Shown here: positions 37,501 to 49,500 of the stretch, one piece after another
Layout of the letters: every line of letters begins with the position of its first letter
How positions within the stretch are numbered: position 1 is the stretch's first letter
DNA from: Lamellibrachia columna
Lineage: Eukaryota > Annelida > Polychaeta > Sabellida > Siboglinidae
Length of the DNA stretch: 64,000 nucleotides
Reading direction: 5' to 3'
Assembly: GCA_963662155.1 (NCBI GenBank)
Contig: OY759270.1
Span: 55,712,874-55,776,873 of the forward strand
Made by a program: the position numbers and the translations under genes
Notes under the pieces: model-generated
What the model saw: the letters and a program-made list of their open reading frames with translations, nothing else
The model's database searches: none
What the model was told of the DNA's origin: nothing

Positions 37501-40500
37501 ATATTTCAATACATATATCATAGTATTAAACACAAAAATAGCGTGCAGTTTAGTAAACGAATGCAAATCAGATAACAAGACAAAAGTTTATCATAATAAA
37601 ACGTTTGGAAGTAAAATGTTATCAAATATTATGAAATAATGTGAAATAATGGTATGAGAATTCACAAGATGTGCAACTATATAATCTGTTCATATTTACT
37701 GTTATTACAAATATATTATGTTCTCATATGCTTTGTACTTATTACTGAATGTACTTCTCAATGGTGCAGTAAGAATGAGTAAGACAGCTTCGCAACATCC
37801 ATCAGAGGCTATTAAACTTGATGTCATCATCTTAGTCAATAGTTGACGTTCTACCTCATAGCGCCTGCCATGATTATCTCATTATTTACCCTGTGGACAT
37901 TAAGTCATCTTTTGAGCAGCTTTCATTCAGTTATATGCTCCTCTTATTGCTCAACAAGACAATCGTATATTTAGTAAGACAAATCCTGCAACTTTATAAT
38001 ACTCTGTAGGTAAGTCCAGTGTTGTCTGTACCGTGTAGGTGAGTCCAGTGTTGTCTGTACCATGTAGGTGAGTCCAGTGTTGTGTGAACCATGTAGGTGA
38101 GTCCAGTGTTGTCTGTACCATGTAAATGAGTCCAGTGTTGTATGTACTGTGTACGTGAGTCCAGTGTTGTCTGTACCGTGTAGGTGAGTCCAGTGTTGTC
38201 TGTACCCTGTAGGTGAGTCCAGTGTTGTGTGAACCATGTAGGTGAGTCCAGTGTTGTGTGAACCATGTAGGTGAGTCCAGTGTTGTCTGTACCATGTAGG
38301 TGAGTTCAGTGTGATCTGTACCGTGTAGATGAGTCCAGTGTTGTGTGAACCATGTAGGTGAGTCCAGTGTTGTGTGAACCGTGTAGGTGAGTCCAGTGTT
38401 GTGTGAACCATGTAGGTGAGTCCAGTGTTGTGTGAACCATGTAGGTGAGTCCAGTGTTGTGTGAACCATGTAGGTGAGTCCAGTGTTGTCTGTACCGTGT
38501 AGGTGAGTCCAGCGTTGCCTGTACTGGCCCGGCTGTTGTTCCACCAAGACCAGGATGTGCTGGCGGACGCCTGCTGGGCTCTGTCCTACCTCTCTGACGG
38601 ACCCAACGAGAAGATCCAAGCGGTCATTGACTCCGGCATGTGTCGCAGACTTGTCGAACTACTTATGTAAGTGTTAATTGGGTCAACAACAAGCTAGCCA
38701 TACATATAGACACCACCCAAGTGATTGAGGTAAAGTGGTCTGATTGAGTAGTCTCATTACAAAGGCTGGTTGGATTTTAACAAGATTTGCCATCCAAGCC
38801 AAAGGCCCAGATGGCAAGTGGACAAGGAAGCCATTGGCTTATCGAGAGTCCAACAATGTTCATCTACTTATAGCCCGCCCTCCTGAGATATGTGTCAACC
38901 TTGTTTTTAAACATATTCACGCTGCTAGCAGTTACACAATCTGTAGACAATTTGTTCCATTCATTTATTGTCCTTTGTGAGAACGAGTGCTTCCTGATGT
39001 CCAATCTACATTGATCCTTTACTAATTTTACCTCATGTCCTCTAGTTCTGCTATCCTTCTTGAGTGAGAAAAACATATTTCTATCAATATTTTCATACCC
39101 ATTCAATATCTTAAAAACTTTAATCTGATCTCCTCTTAACCTCCTTGTCTCTAGAGTTGTTAAACCACATTCTTTCAGGCGTTCTTCATAACTAAGGTCT
39201 CTCAGTTCTGGAATCATTTTAGTTGCTCTCCTTTGTATGCGTTCAAGGGTATCTATATCCTTCTTACGATATGGTCTCCATGCTTGTATTCAGTATTCTA
39301 AATGAGGTCTAACTATTGCTTTATAAAGAGGTATAATTAACTTTTGTCCCTTGTATGTTATGTTTCTTCTAATCAATCCAAGAATTTGATTACCTTTGAA
39401 GCTGCAATACCACCCTGCTCTGAAACTTTCATATCAGCGCTTATTGTAACTCCTAAGTCCTTTTCTTTTACAGTAGTACCCAGAACAGTATCTCCCATTT
39501 TATAGTTTACATTCAAGTTCCTATGTCCTGTATGTAGGCATTTACATTTCCCAAAATTGAACAACATCTGCCATTTCTCAGACCATTTCACTAATCTGGC
39601 TAGATCGTTTTGTAAATGTTGTTTATCACCATCAGTATTAACCTTTCTAAACAGTTTTGTGTCATCTGCAAATTTCAGTACGTTACTTGTTATACTGTCG
39701 TCCAAGTCATTGATATAAATTAAGAATAATATAGGTCCTAATACTGATCCTTGAGGTACCCCACTCAAAACCGATTTCCAATTTGAAACTTCTCCATCTA
39801 CTACAACTCGTTGTCTTCTGTCAGTCAGCCATTGTTCTATCCAGTCAGTTATGCTATCCCCGATACCATGGGCTTTTAATTTAAGTAGTAATCTTTGATG
39901 TGGCACTTTGTCAAAAGCTTTCTGAAAATCTAAGTAGATAATATCTACTGGCGATCCCACGTCTATCCACTTAGTGATTTCTTCCAAAAAACATAACATA
40001 TTTGTTAAGCATGACCTCGCTTTAAGGAATCCATGTTGAGATGAATTTAATAATTTATGCTTAACGAGGAAGTCAACCATATGGTCTTTAATTAACCTTT
40101 CTAATAATTTACAAATCACTGACGTTAAACTCACTGGTCTGTAATTCTCTGACTTATTTCTCGAACCCTTTTTAAATAATGGTATGATGTTTGCTTCTTT
40201 CCATTCAAACGGAACAACTCCCTCTTTTAATGACAAGTTGAATACTCTTGCAAGTGGTATACTGATTTGTTCTACTGTTTCCATTAGTAATTTTGGAGGA
40301 ATCCCATCCACTCCCGGTGATTTGTTATCCTTCATTGCCTTTATTTTCTTAGCTACCAATTCTGGAGTTACAACTAACGGACCTAAATAGTAAGATTTAG
40401 CCCCCTGAAATTTAGCATCAGCAACTGGTAATGAACTAATATCTTCTTTGGTAAACACTGAACTGAAGTAACCATTTAGGTCTTCCGCCATTAAAAACCC

Positions 40501-43500
40501 CTGTGATATTATATTTCCAGCACTGTCTTCTAGAGGTCCAACCTTGTCTTGTACGTTTTGTTTACTCCTGACATATGCATAAAAACTCTTGCTGTCATTT
40601 TTTATGTTACATGCTAGTTTTTGCTCATAGCTTCTTTTAGATTGTCTGATTTCAGTTGTAGCTGCATCTTCGTATTTTGCATAGTCTTCGTCCTTTCTGG
40701 TACGCCTATAAACCCTCCACATAGTTTGTTTTAGCATTATTTTTCTAATAGCCTCTTTTGACAAGTGTTTCTTTCTACACCGTTTTCCTTGTTTTTGGAA
40801 GGGAACAAATTTATCGATGATACTCTCAATTTCATATTTTAGAATATTCCAACATTCAATTGCGGTCTTATTCATCAGCATGTTATTCCAATCTAGCTTT
40901 GCTAAGTATTTTCTCATATCTTTGTAGTTACCTTTGTGGAAGTTTCTCTTGTACGTTTTCTTATTTTTACTTTCTGATTTTACATTGATGTCAAAATGTA
41001 TTTGATTATGGTCACTATTACCCAATGGTTCAAATATTTTTACATTGTCCACTAATTCTTTTTGTGATGACAAAACTATATCTAATACATTTTCTCCCCT
41101 GGTTGGTTCTAGTACGTGCTGAGTAAGAAAGCTATCCTGGATTAAAAATAGAAATTGTTGGTCCTCAATCCCTGTGCTCTCTAGAGAATTCCATTGTATG
41201 TGTCCATGGTTAAAATCTCCCATTATGATACATTCCCCTTTACTAACTTCCTTTATAGCGTTTTTATTTTTGTGTTGTCCTCTTCGTTTATGTTTGGACT
41301 TCGGTAAACTAATCCAATAGTTAATTTTGAATTTCCTGAAACAATTTTGCACCAAACAGCTTCATCGCAATCTGCTTCCCTTTCTAGTTTTATTTCATAA
41401 GCCTGAATAGATTCTTTAACATATAAAATAACTCCCCCGCCCCTTCTTCCTATTCGATCTTTCCTAAACATTACATATCCTGTCAGTCCTAATTCAGCAT
41501 CTGTTATATCTATGTTGGCCCATGATTCAGTTATACCAATTATGTGAGGGTCAATATCTTCTACCATAATGTTTAATTCGTATTTCTTATTTACTATGCT
41601 CCTTGCATTTAAACATACGCATCTATAACCTTTTTCAGAGATGTTTATCGGATGATTTGATATTGGTTTATCTGTGCTAGTGGCCTCTTGTTCTGCTTGA
41701 GACACCTCTAGGTAACCCCCCTGCACTTCTAGTTTAAAGAATGTTTACTTCCAAAAATATTTGTCATTGTACCCAAGTCACTATCTACTGCTGCTGAAAG
41801 TTTGTCCGCGAATACTGCCGCCCCCCTTTCCACTTAAATGAAGCCCATCCTTCATGTACATATCAGCCCTCCCAACAAAACTTCCCCATAAATCCACAAA
41901 TCCAACTTCCTCTTCCCTACATAGCTTCTGGACTAACATGTTAATTGCCATCCCCCGACAATTTCGATATTTATGACCCCTCCTGCCCATTACAGGTAAA
42001 ATCCCTGACAGTATTACCTGCTCAACCCGCGTCTGTTTTAGTGTTCTGACCAACTGCCTATATTTCCTAACTATGGCAGTTGTACCCTCCCTCTCTACGT
42101 TATTTGTCCCTACGTGTACTAAAACAGATCCACCCTTACCCGAGCCTACGATGTTTTTTACTCTCTCAGTTATCGCCTCTATTTTGGCTCCAGGCAAGCA
42201 GACCACCACATCATCTCCCTTGTTTAAGACTCTGTCGGTCTTCCTAACTATCGAATCCCCCACAAACACCCTCGCTCTCTTCCTCACCCCCTCTATCACT
42301 GCTGCAGAATAACTCTTCCGTTCGATCCCCTCCATCACATTCTGTCCTGACCCCTTCCCTCCTGACCCCTTCGCTCCTGTCTCCCCCACTTCCCACTCCT
42401 TTGCTCTTGTCTCTCCCACTCCCCTCTCCTTCACTCCGGTTGTTTTCCCTCCCGTCTCCCCCACTCCCTTCTCCTTCCCTCCTGTCTCCCCTACTCCCCT
42501 CTCCTTCACTCCGGTTGTCTTCCCTCCCGTTCCTTTCCTTCCCGTCTCCTTACGTCCTGTCTCCCTACGACCTGTCACCTTCCCTCCTCTCAGCTTCCTC
42601 CCAGGCTGCGGTGAGCTCTCCCTAGCATATCTTGTATCTTTCCCCACTTTATCATCTACTGTTCCCCCACCGGAACTACTGGCACAACCCCCCTGTTCCC
42701 TTCCCACCATTGCCACAACGAACAGCCTCAGCTCTTCCAACTCCACCTCTAGTTCCTTCATCTTCGTACATCCCCTACACTCAAAACTAAAACTATCTGC
42801 CTGGACCTCAGCCCAGGACTTCTCGCACCCAGACTTGACGAAGTCCACCCAGTTACTGCAACTGCCACAAATTAAGTGCCTTGTGGCCTTTAACTGCCGT
42901 TTGCACGGCGCCATCATACAATTTAGTTTTAATTAGTTTGCTACGTTAGCCTTGAATAAGGCTGTTTTTGTGATCAAAAGAACACTTTAGTCTAATATAC
43001 TTGCTAACTGTGTCTTCTATTAACCTCGCATGAGAAAAAAAAAACCCTGCCACCTAGCGAATACGGAGAACACTGTGTAACAAAACAACGAAGTCAGTGT
43101 GTACTAATTTACGCTAAAATCCTGCTGTTAATTCCTTTTTACCGAAAACGTTTACTACCACTATGTCAGATATTACCTTATGTATGTAATTTAAGTAAAT
43201 AAATCACTTTATCTTATATATAGATTAGTCAATGTAAACGATAGCTCGATGCACGGGTTGAATTTACGACCTGTAAACAAACTCCCTTTTATCGCTCGTT
43301 GAGTTTGAATCCGGGAAAAAATACTACCTCTGTTAACAAAAACGGTTTCTTAATATATGTCTACAAGAAGTTGGTGAACAATATATGTATAATACTAATA
43401 CTTATTCTAACCAATATTCCAATGTTACTGACTATTCACTATGCTATCTCAATTTTCGAATAGTAAACAACCCTATTAACGCTCGCTAAATTCCCTGACA

Positions 43501-46500
43501 GAATCCGAAACTAACTTACTCTAAAATACTCCCTCTGACTAATGATTAACAAAACCTGTTTTCTAATATATGTCTAAAATACGTTTGTGTATAATATATA
43601 TTCAATAGTAATACTTATTCTATTTGATATACCGCGTTTTTCTGTAAATGATCTACACCAAATTCAAGTCGCAAGTAGCCGGAAGTCGGATATACAGATG
43701 TGTAGATCTGGCAGTAAACAGACTGATGGAGGGGCCAATTACAAAAATGACTTTTTGGGTTCTAGTGTATATACAGTATGCACCATGCATTGTCTGTCCA
43801 GGTATTTCATAGGCACTGGACAAACTACTTGAAGCGAGTCATCTCCAAACTAACATTGTAGACAGTCATCTTACCAGTGGTACGTTGTCTTGGAGCTATG
43901 TTGTCATGGAGCTATGTTGTCAGCTAATCCCATCAAAGTAACATTTGCAAGGGTGCTGTGCTGATTTTTAAAAACATTTTGCCATCAAATATGCATTTAT
44001 CTTTTTGATGATGTATCACATGCAGATAGGTAGAAGAAAAGTGAGAACAATATATTTTGTTATACTTTTTGCTGAAAAATTGCGAAACTGAAAGTAATTG
44101 GGTACCATTGTCTGATATATCCAAAAATAACACATGGTGTACTGTACCCATTCACATAGCTCCTTTACCAGCCAAACATCGAGGTAAACATCGAGGTAAA
44201 CATCGAGGTAAAAAAATCGAGTTAAACATCGAGGTAAAAAATCGAGGTAAACATCGAGGTAAACATCGAGTTAAACATCGAGGTAAACATCGAGGTAAAC
44301 ATCGAAGTAAACATCGAGGTAAACATCGAGTTAAACATCGAGGTAAACATCGAGGTAAACATCGAGTTAAACATCGAGGTAAACATCGAGGTAAACATCG
44401 AGGTATACATCGAGTTAAACATCGAGGTAAACATCGAGTTAAACATCGAGGTAAACATCGAGTTAAACATCGAGGTAAAACATCGAGGTAAACATCGAGG
44501 TAAACATCGAGGTAAACATCGAGGTAAACATCGAGTTAAACATCGAGGTAAACATCGAGGTAAACATCGAGGTAAACATCGAGGTAAACATCGAGGTAAA
44601 CATCGAGGTAAACATCGAGGTAAACATCGAGGTAAACATCGAGGTAAACATCGAGTTAAACATCGAGGTAAACATCGAGGTAAACATCGAGGTAAACATC
44701 GAGGTAAACATCGAGGTAAACATCGAGGTAAACATCGAGGTAAACATCGAGGTAAACAAATGGTACAGAGAGGCAGATTTATGATGATTTGGTACAATAA
44801 TATAATTGTTCCCATGTAATAAAAGGTGAACAGACATTTACCTGTTGAATAGTTTGTGTAAGGGATGGAAGCTTTGAGACATCCATCTTTGTGGACATGA
44901 ACCCTTGGTGAAGGTTCCTGACTACGACCAGCTGAGAGAGATAAACAGGGAAATCACTCAGATTAAATGTTCATTAATATTTGCTGTGAGAATCCTATAA
45001 CTATTGATGATGTGGCGCCATGTTGCAGGCACACTATGCACAGTGTCGTGTCAGCCGCCCTGCGTGCTGTCGGCAATATAGTGACAGGAGACGACATCCA
45101 GACACAGGTGATACTCAACTGCTCAGCCCTGCCCTGTCTACTGCATCTACTAAGTAGCTCGAAGGAATCAGTTCGCAAGGAGGCGTGTTGGACTATTTCC
45201 AACATCACCGCCGGCAACCGCGCACAGATACAGGTTCGCAATCATGTCTTCAGGTTATATATCAGCCTTAGATACTGGTCAACAGTTAGGCAGATGTACT
45301 AGGAATGAAATGATGTGCTTTCATCTATGTGCAGAATTTAAGATAAGCAGAATTTACATTATTAAAAAAAATTTATACAATAAAATCATTTGACGTGTTT
45401 AATTATAATTTAATTGTTATTATGACAATTACAAAAGTCTGTAATACCATTCACAATTCTTCAGCCTTACTTGTTCACATTGAACACTTCTCATGGATTC
45501 ACCCACTGAGTGAGTCTGTTTGGTATAATTTTTTTATGAGTCCTGTTGTGCACAGAAAATGGTCATTAGTATTCAACTTTTGGAAGAGATTTTTTTCAAC
45601 TCACCTGTCACTGCTACAATGGTAAATAAAAACACACTGTTAAAGGTCCCTCCTCAATGGGGGTATACTGAACACCCACTTAAAGGTCCCTCCTCAATGG
45701 GGGTCTATTGAACACCTACTTAAAGGTCCCTCCTCAATGGGGGTCTACTGAACACCCACTTAAAGGTCCCTCCTCAATGGGGGTCTACTGAACACCAACT
45801 TAAAGTCCCTACTCAATGGGGGTCTACTGAACACCCACTTAAAGGTCCCTCCTCAATGGGGGTCTACTGAACACCAACTTAAAGTTCCTCCTCAATGGGG
45901 GTCTATTGAACACCTACTTAAAGGTCCCTCCTCAATGGGGGTCTACTGAACACCCACTTAAAGGTCCCTCCTCAATGGGGGTCTACTGAACACCAACTTA
46001 AAGTCCCTCCTCAATGGGGGTCTACTGAACACCCACTTAAAGGTTCCTCCTCAATGGGGGTCTACTGAACACCAACTTAAAGTCCCTCCTCAATGGGGGT
46101 CTACTGAACACCCACTTAAAGGTTCTTCCTCAATGAGGGTCTACTGAACACCAACTTAAAGGTCCCTCCTTAATGGGGGTCTACTGAACACCGATTTAAA
46201 GGTCCCTCCTCAATGGGGGTCTACTGAACACCAATTTAAAGGTTCCTCCTGATTGGGGGTCTACTGAACACCCACTTAAAGGTTCTTCCTCAATGAGGGT
46301 CTACTGAACACCAACTTAAAGGTCCCTCCTTAATGGGGGTCTACTGAACACCGATTTAAAGGTCCCTCCTCAATGGGGGTCTACTGAACACCAATTTAAA
46401 GGTTCCTCCTGATTGGGGGTCTACTGAACACCCACTTAAAGGTTCTTCCTCAATGAGGGTCTACTGAACACCAACTTAAAGGTCCCTCCTTAATGGGGGT

Positions 46501-49500
46501 CTACTGAACACCGATTTAAAGGTCCCTCCTCAATGGGGGTCTACTGAACACCAATTTAAAGGTTCCTCCTGATTGGGGGTCTACTGAACACCAACTTAAA
46601 GGTTCCTCCTCAATGGGGGTCTACAGAACACCAACTTAAAGGTTCGTCCTCAATGGGGGTCTACTGAACACCAACTTAAAGTTCCTCCTCAATGGGGGGG
46701 TCTATTGAACACCAACTTAAAGGTTCCTCCTCAATGGGGTTCTGCTGAACACCAACTTAAAGTTCCTCCTCAATGGGGGTCTACAGAACACCAACTTAAA
46801 GGTTCGTCCTCAATGGGGGTCTACTGAACACCAACTTAAAGTTCCTCCTCAATGGGGGGGTCTATTGAACACCAACTTAAAGGTTCCTCCTCAATGGGGT
46901 TCTGCTGAACACCAACTTAAAGGTTCCTCCTCAATTCATTTCAAATTCATTTTGTGATAATCAAACCTGCCTAGTATCCACTGCAACATGCTAGCTTGTA
47001 GTTTTTTTTTGTGAAATCATCAGATAAAACTATTAAATTACTTAATGTTTTATCAAACATTAACTGAAGTGATAATGGAAATGCTGAAAACTCAGAAATT
47101 TCACCCATGGTGAATTTTTTTAACTTTATCATATGTTCAGCGAGAGGATAGATGCCATTGATTGGCTTTGACCCATGCAGCGTTTCCAATTTTGGATACC
47201 CACTATTTTGAGCCTTACCTGATCTAACAACTAAAGTCAATTATTTTGATGATCTGACCAAAAATAGGCATTTTATTATTAAATCAACTGCAGATGTTAC
47301 ATAAACTATTGACACACTACATATCTGGACTTCAACCAACTTGATTTGCGATATGCTAAATTAGTTAAGGATGGAGTTTGAATACTGCCATTCTTTCTGA
47401 TTTTTATTTTGGTGTATGATACTCATAGCAGAAATATTGGCAAATGTCTAATTTAGTGAATGTCATTGTGTGGAAAATGTTAACACTGAGAAAAACATGT
47501 TTAAAACTGCTTCCTCAACGGATTTAGCCTATCGCAAATCTGGTTCATTGGTGTCCAAATATGTAGTGTGTGAATAGTTTATGTAACGCCCACAGTCGAT
47601 TTAATAAAAATGCCTATTTTTTTTCAAATTATCGAAAAATTGACTTTAGTTGTTAGATCTGGTAAGGATCAAACTAGTGGATATCTAAAATGATAAACAC
47701 TGTGTGGGTCAATGCTCATCATGGGCGTGACCTCCATCCTCTCGCGGATGGAGGACCATCCTCTCGCGGATGGAGGACACATGACAAAGTTACGAAATTT
47801 CACCAAGGAACAAAACCATGATTTTTCAGCATTTCGATTTTCACTTCAGTAAATGCTTGAAGAAGCATTAACTAATTTAATGGGTTGTCTGATGATTTTA
47901 TGAAAACTACATACAAAAGTAGCACAAATAAGTTTGCATGTTGTAGTGGATACTAGGTAGGCTTGGTTTTTCACAAACTTAATTTGAAATGAGACTAGCA
48001 AACAAGATCAAATTGATTAAGCACCTTTGAAGACAATCAACATTTTTAGCACAAACACCTACATATTGGCTACAATCACGAATTTTAGAAGGTAGCAAGA
48101 AAATACATGTATGAAAGGTATTACCTTAAACATTTAAATGGTAATAATCCAAATAGCGTGTCCCATCGGCGTTAACATTCATCTGTCCGCAGCCCGCAGT
48201 CAAAGCTGCTCCGGATAGCGACTAGCCATCACCAGTTATGCAACAGCCAGACTAGCTGAACTTCTTCGTGGAAAAAAGCAGTAGTATTAACAGCTTCAGT
48301 GTTATACAAATTAGCTGCTTTCCATATTTGGAAAGTTGACATGCAAAGCTTTGTAATGATATGCGAGATATGGTGTTCAACCTAAAGAAAGTTTAGATAA
48401 TGGCACATGAAAGTCCAATTTTGGCCATTGTTTTTGCTCAATCACGCAAGATGTAATTCAGAGCTTCACATAACATGTTACTTTACACCCATTTGCAAGT
48501 GTCATTTCAATAAGATATTTTGTATCAAGTATTTCTAATTAACTTTTTGTCATAATCTATAAATCGTCATTATCAACCTAAAATTGTTATTCAGCTCATA
48601 CTGCGAAATCTGTTCCTGACACATGCGACTGGTTTAACCAGAACACCTCACATATGGTATTTCGTGTCTCATGACATGCAAGTTATATCAAGTTACTGTA
48701 TCAGTCTCTCAATGCTGATTCTACTGTATCAGTCTCTCAATGCTGATTCTACTGTATCAGTCTCTCAATGCTGATTCTACTGTATCAGTCTCTCAATGCT
48801 GATTCTACTGTATCAGTCTCTCAATTTTGATGCTATTGTATCAGTCTCTCAATGCTGATGCTACTGTATCAGTATCTCAATGCTGATGCTACTGTATCAG
48901 TATCTCAATGCTGATGCTACTGTGTCAGTCTCTAAGTGCTGATTCTACTGTATCAGACTCTCAATGCTGATGCTACTGTATCAGGCTCTCAATGCTTATG
49001 CTACTGTATCAGTCTCTCAATGCCAATGCTACCGTACCAGTCTCTCAATGCTGATTCTACTATATCAGTCTCAATGCAGATGCTACTGTATCAGTCTCTC
49101 AATCAGTGCTGATGCTACTGTATCAGTCTATCAATGCTGATTCTACTGTGTCAGTCTATCAGTGCTGATGCTACTGTATCAGTCTCTCAGTGCTGATTCT
49201 ACTGTATCAGTCTCTCAATGCTGATGCTACTGTATCAGTCTATCAATGCTGATTCTACTGTGTCAGTCTCTCAGTGCTGATGCTACTGTATCAGTCTATC
49301 AATGCTGATTCTACTGTGTCAGTCTCTCAGTGCTGATGTTTCTGTATCGGTATCTCAATGCTGATGCTACTGTATCAGTCTCTCAGTGCTGATTCTACTG
49401 TATCAGTCTCAATGCTGATGCTGCTGTGTCAGTCTCTCAGTGCTGATGTTACTGTATCAGTCTCTCAGTGCTGATGCTACTGTGTCAGTCTTTTAATGCT

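Larger units (their letters stand above)
38745..43640 (-). mobile_element. Nearly full-length CR1-like LINE, antisense in intron 8
   Basis: On the minus strand the order is 5' region (about 43640-42918), ORF1 (42917-41781), ORF2 (41726-38864), then about 120 bp of 3' UTR. ORF2 has endonuclease and reverse transcriptase. ORF1 has an esterase-like domain, as in CR1-group LINEs. Only a few single-base breaks disable it: an ORF1 frameshift in the G run at 41821-41826, an ORF2 frameshift in the A run at 41261-41265, a missing G near 39393, and a TGA at 39290-39292. The 5' edge is not sharply defined. Two related units of about 190 bp (near 43273 and 43463) lie in the 5' region. Confidence 0.88.

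Noticed and set aside
44057..44837. Basic KHRGKHRG protein or Cys-rich LPRC repeat protein
   Set aside because: Shadows of the 12-bp array on both strands within intron 8.
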